From Marinobacter sp. C7 (lineage in GTDB: Bacteria > Pseudomonadota > Gammaproteobacteria > Pseudomonadales > Oleiphilaceae), in the NCBI RefSeq assembly GCF_022343555.1, contig NZ_JAKQZH010000002.1, forward strand, positions 744,001-808,000: a stretch of DNA of 64,000 nucleotides, in the 5' to 3' direction. The notes beneath the pieces are model-generated. The model searched no databases, was not told the DNA's origin, and saw only the letters and a list, made by a program, of their open reading frames with translations. A program made the position numbers and the translations under genes. Below are positions 1 through 8,215 of the stretch, piece after piece. The first letter of the stretch is position 1, and every line of letters starts with the position of its first letter.

Positions 1-2
1 AA

Positions 3-383
3 CCATTCAATATCGGGCAAACGCTGCGCCCGGAGCAACAATCTACCTTGTGGCTGGAGTCCAATACTCATTATTTGCTGGGTGTACTGCCCACTAAAAT
101 GCGAAAGTCTGCAGAGCCTCTGAATGTGTTGCCGTACGCGGAACTGAGAGCTCTTGCCCGCCCGGACGGACAGTATCACAGTCCGTTCAACTCTCAGGGC
201 CTAATGCCGGAGTCCCGGCGGCCGGAACGCTTCCTGTTCTGGCCTATGGGTATTCCGAGTCCTGGCGCCATGCGCATTCATGGTACCCATGCCATCGCAT
301 TCATCGGTCAGCGACACTTTGATGACCCCCGGATACTTGATGAGTTGGGGTTGGTATCAGACTCATTGCGGTCGGTTCAATGA
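3..383 (+). CDS. C-terminal part of an unrecognised protein (5' end outside window)
   Basis: An open frame enters from the left edge and ends at TGA 381-383. About 126 residues are visible and no start is needed inside the window. I do not recognise the family. The visible part is soluble-looking, with a Pro/Arg-rich middle and a C-terminal stretch around FWPMGIPSPGAMRIHG. Its last 7 bases overlap the 3' end of the convergent crotonase gene. Coding status is inferred from frame continuity and from the compact convergent arrangement. Confidence 0.55.
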   Translation, partial: PFNIGQTLRPEQQSTLWLESNTHYLLGVLPTKMRKSAEPLNVLPYAELRALARPDGQYHSPFNSQGLMPESRRPERFLFWPMGIPSPGAMRIHGTHAIAFIGQRHFDDPRILDELGLVSDSLRSVQ

Positions 384-1171
384 CCCTGAAAGCGTGGTTG
401 TCGTTTTGCCAGAAACGCCGTCACACCCTCGGCAAAATCCTCAGTCCGGGTCATTTCCAGAAACGCGGCCCGCTCTGCTTCAAGATGGGCGGCAAGCTGA
501 TTGCCGTTGGCTCTGTCGGTCAGTTGGCGGAAAGCACCAAACGCCCGTGTGGGGCCGTTGGCGACTTTTCCGATGATCCCGTTCAGTTGTTTCTCGAAGT
601 CCTCCTCAGGCGCAATGCTGGTGATCATGCCCCAGTCTTTCGCTTCAGGCGCGCTGAGAGTCCGCCCCAGCATCATTAACTCGGCCGCCCTGCCAGCACC
701 GACCTTTTGCGCCAGAAACCAGCTGCCGCCGCAGTCGGGAACGGCGCCGATGCCGTTATAAGCCAGCAGAAATCTGGTGTCTTCATGGGCCACAACCAGG
801 TCCGCCATCAGTGCCAGGCTCAGGCCGGCGCCAGCGGCGATCCCTTTCACTGCTGCGATCACCGGCGCATCCAGGCTGCGCAACAGCAGGATAGCCGGTT
901 TGACGGCATCCAGGATCGCGCTGATTGCTGCGCCTGCCTGCTCCGATGTGCCGGCCATACTGGACACGTCTCCGCCTGCCATGAAGGCACGTCCCGCGCC
1001 TGTCAGCACTATGCAGCGAACGCCGGAAAGGCCATTGATTTCCCGCACTGCCGCGAGAAAGGCTTGCGCCAGGGGTACATTAATGGCGTTCAATGCTTCA
1101 GGCCGGTTAAAGGTAACCGTTGCCACACCGGTGTCAGGGTTGAAGACGGTGGTTACCAATCTGTTTGTCAT
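377..1171 (-). CDS. Enoyl-CoA hydratase/isomerase (crotonase) family protein
   Basis: Crotonase-fold enzyme of about 264 residues, a normal family length. The oxyanion-hole region is visible near GRAFMAGGDVSSMAG and again at GIAAGAGLSLALMADLV. The two glutamates of classical enoyl-CoA hydratase are replaced: Ser stands in GAGLSL and Asn in LAYNGIG. An Asp is present in VPDCGG, the position used by PaaG-type isomerases. It is therefore more likely an enoyl-CoA isomerase than a hydratase (family knowledge plus inference). I prefer the internal ATG at 1171 (MTNRLVTTVF); an in-frame start at 1189 adds six residues. It is divergent from the liv-type operon and may act on the acyl-CoA made by that operon's ligase. 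Confidence 0.85.
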   Translation of the reverse strand: MTNRLVTTVFNPDTGVATVTFNRPEALNAINVPLAQAFLAAVREINGLSGVRCIVLTGAGRAFMAGGDVSSMAGTSEQAGAAISAILDAVKPAILLLRSLDAPVIAAVKGIAAGAGLSLALMADLVVAHEDTRFLLAYNGIGAVPDCGGSWFLAQKVGAGRAAELMMLGRTLSAPEAKDWGMITSIAPEEDFEKQLNGIIGKVANGPTRAFGAFRQLTDRANGNQLAAHLEAERAAFLEMTRTEDFAEGVTAFLAKRQPRFQGH

Positions 1172-1418
1172 ATCTGTTTTTCCAGCCAAGGTGCATCTGA
1201 AGGTCGGTTCCCTGCGTAACCGTTAATGTCTGTCATCAGGTAACAGAATAGGAGCATCTGGCGAATGTTGCCTTGGTAGACTACTTTGAATCTGTAACCG
1301 GGCTGACCCCGGTGACGAGAAAAAACAACAATTACAATCATCTTTGGGCGTAGGTTGGGTAGAAACGACACGTGGAAACGTGCCTCGCTGCCCGGCGCCA
1401 GGGGTGCCGGGAGGTGAA

Positions 1419-2234
1419 GTGAGCATCCTCGAGATCAGTGACCTGTCTCTGTCCTTTGGCGGTGTGAAGGCTCTTCAGGACGTCAGTTTCCGGGTGCCGG
1501 AGAACACCGTGACCACCATTATCGGTCCGAACGGTGCCGGCAAGACGTCGCTGTTCAACTGCATTTCCGGTTTCTACAAGCCCCAGCAGGGCACCATCCG
1601 CTACGAAGGGCGGGAGCTGTCCAGCGGCATCAAACCGCCGAAACGGGCCGCGCTTGGCCTGGCCCGAACGTTCCAGAACATTGCCCTGTTCCGTGGTATG
1701 ACCGTATTGGACAACATCAAGCTGGGTGCCCATGTACACATGAACAGTGGCCTGCTGGCTTCCATGTTCTATTTCGGAGCGGCCCGTCGTGAAGAGATGG
1801 AGGTGCGCCGGGAGGTGGAGCACCGGATCATCGATTTTCTGGAAATCGACCATATCCGGCGCCAACCGGTGGCCAGTCTGTCCTACGGCCTGCAAAAGCG
1901 CGTCGAGCTGGCGCGCGCGCTGGCCATGCGCCCGAAGGTGCTGATGCTGGACGAGCCTGTGGCGGGTATGAACCGGGAAGAGAAGGAGGACATGGCCCGC
2001 TTCATCCTCGATATCCGTGAAGAATGGGGCGTCACCGTGCTGATGGTGGAGCACGACATGGGTATGGTGATGGACATTTCCGATCACATTGCCGTACTCA
2101 ATTTCGGACAGGTCATTACCGAAGGCGAGCCGGCCGATGTACAGAAGAACCCCGAGGTGATCAAGGCGTATCTGGGTAACAGCGACATCGACAGTCTGCG
2201 CAGGAAGCTTAATCCCCAGGGGGAGGCGGCCTGA
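1419..2234 (+). CDS. Branched-chain amino acid-type ABC transporter ATP-binding protein (LivG-like)
   Basis: Cytoplasmic ATPase of a HAAT/Liv-family importer. Walker A is GPNGAGKT, the signature region is LSYGLQKRVELARAL, Walker B is VLMLDEP, and a switch His lies in VEHDMG. The LivG-type insert between Walker A and the signature motif (FQNIALFRGMTVLDNI) is present. I chose the GTG at 1419 because GGGAGGTGAA stands directly upstream and the protein then begins SILEISDLSLSFGG, as usual for the family; earlier in-frame starts give an atypical leader. Its stop overlaps the next start by one base, so it is the first gene of a compact operon (ATPase, two permeases, binding protein, second ATPase, acyl-CoA ligase). 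Confidence 0.93.
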   Translation: MSILEISDLSLSFGGVKALQDVSFRVPENTVTTIIGPNGAGKTSLFNCISGFYKPQQGTIRYEGRELSSGIKPPKRAALGLARTFQNIALFRGMTVLDNIKLGAHVHMNSGLLASMFYFGAARREEMEVRREVEHRIIDFLEIDHIRRQPVASLSYGLQKRVELARALAMRPKVLMLDEPVAGMNREEKEDMARFILDIREEWGVTVLMVEHDMGMVMDISDHIAVLNFGQVITEGEPADVQKNPEVIKAYLGNSDIDSLRRKLNPQGEAA

Positions 2235-3112
2235 TGGACTGGTTGTTCTTCGGTGAGATCAGCCTGGCCGGGCTGGCCATGGGTGGGCTCTACGCCCTGA
2301 TTGCCCTTGGCTTCGTGATGATCTACAAGGCCACCCGGGTGATCAATTTCGCCATCGGTGAAATCATGATGTTCGCTGCTTACCTGTTCCTGGCGTTTGC
2401 CGGTGGCATGGAGTTGTCCGCCTGGATCGCGCTGCCACTGGCGGTGATCGGCGGCAGTATTCTGGGCGGGGTGATCGAGAAGACCATGATCCGCCCGATG
2501 CTGGGGGAGTCCCCGATCTCGGTAGTGATGGTGACCATCGGCATCGCCAGCATCCTGGTGGGGCTGGTGGAGTTCGTCTGGACCGCGGATCCGCAGTTGC
2601 TGCCCAATTTCCTGCCACGGGAACCGGTGTTTATCGGCCCGCTTTATCTGGCTCCGAAGATCGCCTACGGCTTCCTGATCGGTGCTGCCCTGTTGATCGT
2701 CTATCTGCTCTATTTCCGGTTTTCCCGGGGCGGGGTGGCGCTGAGGGCCACGGCCTCGGACCAGGCCGCCGCCTATTCCATGGGCATTAATGTGCGCCGG
2801 GTGTTCAACCTGGCCTGGGTGTTCGGCTCCCTGGCCGCCTCCCTGGCCGGTGTGTTGGTGGCGGCCACCGGGGGGCTCAGCCCCCAGTTCGGGATCATCG
2901 GGCTGAGTGTGCTGGTGGTGGTTATCGTCGGTGGCCTGGACAGCATTCTAGGTGCACTTGTGGCTGGCGTGTTCATTGGCTGGCTCGAAACTGTGGCCGG
3001 CGCCTATCTGGGAGGTGAGTACCGGATGCCGGCCACCTTCGTGGTGCTGGCGGTGATCCTGGTGATCCGTCCCTACGGCCTCTTCGGCACCCACGAAATA
3101 GAGCGAGTATAA
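2234..3112 (+). CDS. ABC transporter permease, LivH-like
   Basis: Integral membrane permease of 292 residues with about eight hydrophobic segments. The family start MGGLYALIALGFVMIYKATR and the conserved NFAIGE motif are present. A late segment with VIVGGLDSILGALVAG matches the LivH permease signature. It pairs with the LivM-like protein to form the membrane channel. The ATG overlaps the livG-like stop codon by one base, and the next gene begins one base after this one ends, so translation is probably coupled. The transported solute cannot be read from this subunit. Confidence 0.93.
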   Translation: MDWLFFGEISLAGLAMGGLYALIALGFVMIYKATRVINFAIGEIMMFAAYLFLAFAGGMELSAWIALPLAVIGGSILGGVIEKTMIRPMLGESPISVVMVTIGIASILVGLVEFVWTADPQLLPNFLPREPVFIGPLYLAPKIAYGFLIGAALLIVYLLYFRFSRGGVALRATASDQAAAYSMGINVRRVFNLAWVFGSLAASLAGVLVAATGGLSPQFGIIGLSVLVVVIVGGLDSILGALVAGVFIGWLETVAGAYLGGEYRMPATFVVLAVILVIRPYGLFGTHEIERV

Positions 3113-3113
3113 G

Positions 3114-4157
3114 ATGCGCATCGGTGACGCCAAACAGACCTACGAAGCCGATGAGGCAATCTGGACCAGCAACACCCAGAAGCTCTGGTTCGGCCTGTTG
3201 CTGCTGATTCTTCTGTTGTTCCCGTTCATGGCCGACTCCTATCTGCTGTACCTGGGCTGCCTGGTGGGCATTGCCGTGATCAGCACCACCGGCCTGAATA
3301 TCCTGACCGGTTTCACCGGCCTCATTTCCCTGGGGCAGGCGGGCTTCATGGGGGTGGGTGCCTACACCGTGGCCTGGCTCTCTCTCAACACCGGTCTGCC
3401 ATTTCCGGTCACCCTGTTGCTGGCCGGGCTCATGGCGGCCGCCGTCGGCATCCTGGTGGGGCTTCCCTCACTGCGGGTCAAGGGGCTGTATCTGGCCATT
3501 GCCACCCTGGCGGCCAGCGTGTTTCTGCATTTCATTTTCGCTGAGTGGGAATCGGTGACCGGTGGTATGGGCGGTTTGAGCCTGGAGCCGGCCCATCTGT
3601 TCGGGTGGACCTTCCAGAGCGATTTCCGGATGTATTTCATCATCGTGCCGCTGGCAGTGCTGATGGTGTTTGCCGCCCGCAATGTATTGCGGACCCGCGT
3701 CGGCCGGGCGTTTATTGCCATCCGCGACCGTGACATTTCCGCCGAGATCCTCGGTATCAACCTGTTACGGTACAAACTGATGTCCTTCGCGCTCAGCTCC
3801 TTCTATGCCGGGGTGGCCGGCGGGCTATTCGCCTATTTCTACCGGGTGGTGACCCCGGAGAGTTTTCCCCTCTCCATGTCCATCTTCTATCTGGCGGCGG
3901 TGATCGTCGGCGGCATGGGTAACCTGCTGGGCGGTATCCTCGGTGCCGCGTTCATGACCCTCGTGCCGGAAGCCCTGAAGCTGCTGACCGCCGCCCTGAC
4001 ACCGTTTTATCCCAATGCCCCGGTGTTCATGTCACCGATGCTGGAGATCATCTTCGGTGCCCTGATTGTCGGTTTCCTGATTTTTGAACCCCATGGCCTC
4101 GCGGAAATCTGGCACCGCATTCGCAGATTCTTCCGCCTGTGGCCATTCCGGAATTAA
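3114..4157 (+). CDS. ABC transporter permease, LivM-like
   Basis: Second permease, 347 residues. A polar N-terminal tail of about 22 residues precedes the first membrane segment. The LivM motifs are visible: LNILTGFTGLISLGQAGFMGVGAY near the start of the core, GLPSLRVKGLYLAIATLA, and the late VIVGGMGNLLGGILGA. Its C terminus is basic (WHRIRRFFRLWPFRN) and probably cytoplasmic. It follows the LivH-like gene with one base between them and is separated from the binding-protein gene by about 70 bases. Confidence 0.93.
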   Translation: MRIGDAKQTYEADEAIWTSNTQKLWFGLLLLILLLFPFMADSYLLYLGCLVGIAVISTTGLNILTGFTGLISLGQAGFMGVGAYTVAWLSLNTGLPFPVTLLLAGLMAAAVGILVGLPSLRVKGLYLAIATLAASVFLHFIFAEWESVTGGMGGLSLEPAHLFGWTFQSDFRMYFIIVPLAVLMVFAARNVLRTRVGRAFIAIRDRDISAEILGINLLRYKLMSFALSSFYAGVAGGLFAYFYRVVTPESFPLSMSIFYLAAVIVGGMGNLLGGILGAAFMTLVPEALKLLTAALTPFYPNAPVFMSPMLEIIFGALIVGFLIFEPHGLAEIWHRIRRFFRLWPFRN

Positions 4158-4199
4158 CCGTGTTTCCCCGGGCCTGGTACCGGGAACCCGTGCAACAGC

Positions 4200-4210
4200 A
4201 ACAACAAGAA
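4200..4210 (+). promoter_or_regulatory. CA-rich AANAANAA motif beside the binding-protein RBS
   Basis: The mRNA just before the AAGGAG of the binding-protein gene reads AACAACAAGAA, within a longer purine/CAA-rich stretch (about 4192-4228). This matches the AANAANAA pattern that Hfq/Crc binds in pseudomonads to repress uptake genes for less-preferred carbon sources. The pattern is seen directly; the regulation is inferred, and whether this organism has Crc is unknown. Confidence 0.35.
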
Positions 4211-4228
4211 GCAGCAAGGAGAAGAAAC

Positions 4229-5437
4229 ATGTTCAGAGACATCCTCAAAAAAGGGCGCCGGCTCGCCGGGCTTGGCAGCCTGGTCGCTGCGTTAACCGTA
4301 ACCGCACCGGCCATGGCCCAGGACAAGGAGCCCATCGTGTTCGGTGGTTCGATCCCGCTCTCAGGGGTGTTTGCCTTTGCCGGCATCCATCTCCATGCGG
4401 GACTCACGGACTACACCAGCTGGATCAACAGCCAGGGCGGCATCAATGGCCATCCGGTGGAATACGTGATGGAGGACACCGCCTACGAGGTGGACCGCTC
4501 GGTGGCGGCTTTCAAGAAGATTTCCGGAAGCAGTTCACCGGCCACCTACTATGGTGACAGTACCGGCTTCATGAAGGCGATTGCCTCGGAGCTGAACAGC
4601 ATGGGCACCACGCTGATGAGCGGTGCCTCCTTCGCCACTGCGCTGACGGATAACGAACAATATCCCTACCAGTTCATCCCCGGCCCCAGCTACAGTCAGA
4701 TGTTCGGCATCATCCTGGAATACATTGCCTCCCAGGGCGAGGGTGGAGACATGCCGAACGTGGCCTTCGTCTATAGCGACACCGAGTTCGGCAAGGATCC
4801 GATCGAAAACGGCAAGGCCCGTGCCGCTGAGCTGGGCATCGAGGTGGTCGAGGAGATTGTCACCAAGCCCGGCAGCGTGGATGTGTCTGCAGAGGTCTTG
4901 AAGCTGCGCCGGGTGCGCCCGGATTACGTGGTGTTTCACGGCTACGTGCTGTCGCCGATCAACGAGTTCATGGTGCAGATGCGCCAGATGGGGCTGGACA
5001 CCCAGTTCATGGGTACCTTCTGGTCCTCGGACAAGCTGATCATCGACAAGATGGGCGCGGATGCCGACGGCTACATGGGGGTCATGCCTTACAACTACTA
5101 CGACAGTGAGGAAAGTGGCCCGATGCTGGATGCCCTGAGGGCGCAGGCCGAGAAGAGTGATCCGGACGCGGGCTACCGCCCGACCGGCTACATCCAGGGC
5201 TGGTTCAACGCCATGGTCTGGACGGAGGTGATCAAGCGCACCCTGGATGCCGGCAAGGAACTCAATGCCGACAACATGGCGGCGGCGCTGGCTTCCATCG
5301 AGGACTGGGACACCGGTGGCATCATCGGCATTCCGGTGACGGTGAAGGATATGTCGTTCCCGGTTGGACGGATCTGGCGGGTCAATGCCGAGGCCGGTCG
5401 CTACGAGCCGGTGTCGGACTGGATTCACCTCGACTGA
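4229..5437 (+). CDS. Periplasmic substrate-binding protein of the Liv-type ABC transporter
   Basis: Type I periplasmic binding protein, 402 residues. It has a clear Sec signal peptide: basic MFRDILKKGRRLAG, a hydrophobic core and probable cleavage after AMA before QDKEP. The mature protein starts with the usual strand PIVFGGSIPLSG. The ATG at 4229 is chosen because AAGGAG lies about eight bases upstream and the signal peptide starts there. It lies between the permease and the second ATPase genes, so it is the receptor of this importer. Co-transcription with an acyl-CoA ligase suggests a carboxylic acid ligand rather than an amino acid (inference). Confidence 0.92.
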   Translation: MFRDILKKGRRLAGLGSLVAALTVTAPAMAQDKEPIVFGGSIPLSGVFAFAGIHLHAGLTDYTSWINSQGGINGHPVEYVMEDTAYEVDRSVAAFKKISGSSSPATYYGDSTGFMKAIASELNSMGTTLMSGASFATALTDNEQYPYQFIPGPSYSQMFGIILEYIASQGEGGDMPNVAFVYSDTEFGKDPIENGKARAAELGIEVVEEIVTKPGSVDVSAEVLKLRRVRPDYVVFHGYVLSPINEFMVQMRQMGLDTQFMGTFWSSDKLIIDKMGADADGYMGVMPYNYYDSEESGPMLDALRAQAEKSDPDAGYRPTGYIQGWFNAMVWTEVIKRTLDAGKELNADNMAAALASIEDWDTGGIIGIPVTVKDMSFPVGRIWRVNAEAGRYEPVSDWIHLD

Positions 5438-5445
5438 GGGGCTGT

Positions 5446-6255
5446 ATGGAAGCCTTACTGGAAATCGATAACATCGAGGTGGTCTACAACAAGGCAGTGC
5501 AGGTCCTTCGGGGCCTGTCCCTGCGGGTACCGAAGGGCGCCATCGTGGCGCTCCTCGGTTCCAACGGTGCCGGTAAATCCACCACGCTGAAAAGCGTTTC
5601 GGGGCTGCTCACCCTGGAGGACGGGGAGGTCACCGCCGGGGAAGTTCGCTTTCGTGGCAAGGATGTGAAGGGCGTGCCGCCGGAGAAACTGGTGCGCAAT
5701 GGCCTGTTCCACGTGATGGAGGGGCGCCGGGTCTTTGAGGACCTGACCGTCGAGGAAAACCTGATTGCCGCTACCTATGCACTTACCGGCAACAAACCCT
5801 CCCTGAGTGACAGCTACGAGCTGGTCTACAACTACTTTCCGCGCCTCAAGGAACGGCGCAAGCAGCTGGCCGGCTACCTGTCGGGGGGCGAACAGCAGAT
5901 GCTGGCGCTCGGCCGCGCACTGATTGCCCAGCCGGACCTGATCATGCTCGACGAACCCTCGCTGGGGCTGGCACCACTGCTGGTAGAGGAGATCTTCACC
6001 ATCGTTGCCCGGATCAACCGGGAGCAGGGCACTGCCATCCTGCTGGTGGAGCAGAATGCGGCGGTTTCCCTAGCGATCGCCTCCTACGGTTACATCATGG
6101 AGAACGGCAAGATCGTGATCGATGGGCCGACGGAAAAGCTCACCGCCAACGAGGATGTCCAGGAGTTCTACCTCGGGGTGGGGGGTGCCGAAGGCGAAAC
6201 CCGCAGTTACCGGGATATCAAGCATTACAAACGTCGCAAGCGATGGCTCTCATGA
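5446..6255 (+). CDS. Branched-chain amino acid-type ABC transporter ATP-binding protein (LivF-like)
   Basis: Second ATPase of the importer, 269 residues. Walker A GSNGAGKST, signature YLSGGEQQMLALGRAL, Walker B LIMLDEPSLGLAP and the switch region LLVEQNA are all intact. It is about 25-30 residues longer than ordinary LivF: the C-terminal tail (RSYRDIKHYKRRKRWLS) is strongly basic and overlaps the first 13 bases of the acyl-CoA ligase gene. That overlap implies translational coupling between transport and activation of the substrate. Confidence 0.93.
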   Translation: MEALLEIDNIEVVYNKAVQVLRGLSLRVPKGAIVALLGSNGAGKSTTLKSVSGLLTLEDGEVTAGEVRFRGKDVKGVPPEKLVRNGLFHVMEGRRVFEDLTVEENLIAATYALTGNKPSLSDSYELVYNYFPRLKERRKQLAGYLSGGEQQMLALGRALIAQPDLIMLDEPSLGLAPLLVEEIFTIVARINREQGTAILLVEQNAAVSLAIASYGYIMENGKIVIDGPTEKLTANEDVQEFYLGVGGAEGETRSYRDIKHYKRRKRWLS

Positions 6256-8054
6256 CAACACCGACCGTACCCGAACTTACCCTTCCCCAGATGCTGCGGG
6301 CCCATGCCCGCGACCGTTCCGATCATCTGGCATTGCGCCAGAAGGACTTTGGCATCTGGCAGGCCTACACCTGGCAGGACTATTACCGGCGCGCCTGCCA
6401 CTTTGGACTGGGGTTGCGGGCCCTGGGATTGTCCGAGGGTGGTCACGTGGCGATCATCTCCGAGAACCGGGTGGAGTGGGTGATAGCCCAGATGGGGATC
6501 GGTCTGGTGAACGGCATCTGCGTCGGTGTCTATCCCACCAGTCCCTGGAATGAGGTGGCCTATGTCCTCGAACACAGCGATGCCGAAATTGTGGTGTGCG
6601 AGGATCAGGAGCAGACCGACAAGGTTATCGAGGCCTGGGGCCAGCTGCCCCATTTGCAGCACTGTGTCACCATCGATATGAAGGGATTGCGCAGCTATCC
6701 GGCGCCTCCCACCGCCTTCGGGGCCGTGGAGGCCATGGGCCGGAAGTTCGAACAGCAACATCCGGACCTGATCGATAACATGCTCGCCCGCCAGGCCATG
6801 GACGACACCGCGCTGATGATCTACACCTCCGGCTCCACCGGGCGACCCAAGGGCGCCATGATCAGCTGGGGCAATCTGCACGCGGCGGCACCGGGGCTGA
6901 TCGAACTGCTGGGTGTCGACCGGCATGCCTCCAGCCTGTCCTACCTGCCGCTATGCCATGTCGCTGAGCAGGCACTCACCAACATCGCCCCGGTCTATGT
7001 GGGCAGCACGGTAAGTTTCGGGGAGAGCCTGAGGACGGTGCAGGAGGATCTCCGTGAAATCGCCCCGACTTATTTTCTGGGCGTGCCCAGAATCTGGGAA
7101 AAGCTCCACTCCGCCATTTATATCAAGATCCAGGAGACCGGCCGACTACGCCAGGCCATGTTCAACCGGGCGATGCGGGCCTGCGAGCCCATGGCCACCA
7201 AGCCCCGGGAACGCTGGACCTTGCGGGAGAAGCTGGTCTACGGGCTCAGCTACTGGCTGATCTTCCGGGCCCTGCAGAACTACATCGGCCTGCGCCGCTG
7301 CCACATCGCCCTGACCGGGGCAGCACCGATCTCCACCGGTATCCTGTCGTTCTTCCGGACCATCGGCGTTCCCCTGGTGGAAGTCTACGGTCAGACGGAG
7401 AGCACTGGGGTGGCCACCGCCCAGCCTCTGGACAATATACAGCTGGGAACCGTAGGGGTTGCGGTGAAAGGCGTTGAGGTCAAGCTGGGCGAACGGAACG
7501 AAATCCTGATGCGCGGCGGCAGCATGTTCAAGGGCTATTACAAGAACGATGCGGCTACGGCCTCGACCTACAAAGACGGCTGGCTGCACACCGGTGACGT
7601 GGGGGAGTGGCGTGACGGCCAGCTGCGGATCGTTGATCGTCTGAAAGACATCATGATCACCGCCGGGGGCAAGAACCTCTCGCCCACGGAAATCGAGAAC
7701 ACGATCAAGGCGAGCCCCTACATCAAGGAATGCATCGTGATCGGGGAAGCGCGGAAGTATGTCTCGGCCCTGATCCAGATCGATTTCGAGACCGTGGCCA
7801 AGTGGGCGGAGCAGGAGCGGATTCCTTACACCACCTTCCGCAGCCTGGCCGAGAACGAGCAGGTCAACGAACTGATCCGTACCGAGATCGATAAGGGCAA
7901 TGACACCTTGCCCCAGGTGGCTCAGATCAAGCGCTTCCACCTGCTGACCAAGGAACTGGACCACGATGATGATGAAGTCACGGCGACCATGAAGGTGCGC
8001 CGCAGCAACATCTACGAAAAATACATTGAGGTCATCGAGTCACTCTACGCATAG
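6243..8054 (+). CDS. AMP-forming acyl-CoA synthetase (long-chain type)
   Basis: ANL-superfamily ligase, 603 residues, converting a carboxylic acid, ATP and CoA to acyl-CoA, AMP and PPi. The adenylation P-loop is YTSGSTGRPKGAMIS (about residues 196-210). Also visible are the aromatic/substrate-pocket motif EVYGQTESTG, the ATP-binding motif GWLHTGDVGEW, and the hinge with catalytic lysine context DRLKDIMITAGGKNLSPTEIEN. These resemble the long-chain fatty acyl-CoA synthetases of the FadD15/bubblegum type. It overlaps the LivF-like gene by 13 bases and ends the operon. The location suggests it activates the imported acid; the chain length and structure of the acid are unknown. Confidence 0.92.
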   Translation: MALMTTPTVPELTLPQMLRAHARDRSDHLALRQKDFGIWQAYTWQDYYRRACHFGLGLRALGLSEGGHVAIISENRVEWVIAQMGIGLVNGICVGVYPTSPWNEVAYVLEHSDAEIVVCEDQEQTDKVIEAWGQLPHLQHCVTIDMKGLRSYPAPPTAFGAVEAMGRKFEQQHPDLIDNMLARQAMDDTALMIYTSGSTGRPKGAMISWGNLHAAAPGLIELLGVDRHASSLSYLPLCHVAEQALTNIAPVYVGSTVSFGESLRTVQEDLREIAPTYFLGVPRIWEKLHSAIYIKIQETGRLRQAMFNRAMRACEPMATKPRERWTLREKLVYGLSYWLIFRALQNYIGLRRCHIALTGAAPISTGILSFFRTIGVPLVEVYGQTESTGVATAQPLDNIQLGTVGVAVKGVEVKLGERNEILMRGGSMFKGYYKNDAATASTYKDGWLHTGDVGEWRDGQLRIVDRLKDIMITAGGKNLSPTEIENTIKASPYIKECIVIGEARKYVSALIQIDFETVAKWAEQERIPYTTFRSLAENEQVNELIRTEIDKGNDTLPQVAQIKRFHLLTKELDHDDDEVTATMKVRRSNIYEKYIEVIESLYA

Positions 8055-8215
8055 TGGCTTAAGAAACTTCAGAGCTCGGTCCTTCTCCTCTGAGCTTTTC
8101 CCGACACCAAGGTTTCTAAACGTTACAGAGCAAGCTAATCTTGCGGGGTAAAATTTCAGGGGTTAGCCCTCTGTTATTACCTGCTCACCGTTGCGGGAGC
8201 TCTTGGAGACTATTT

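Noticed and set aside
4140-4190. Hairpin-like TTCCCCGG / CCGGGAA between the LivM-like gene and the binding-protein gene
   Set aside because: It may be an mRNA processing element, but the stem has a bulge and there is no T run; it is too weak to list.
8055-8120. Possible terminator after the acyl-CoA ligase (AGAGCTC...GAGCTTTT)
   Set aside because: The stem pairing is short with competing alternatives and the T run is weak; not reliable by eye.
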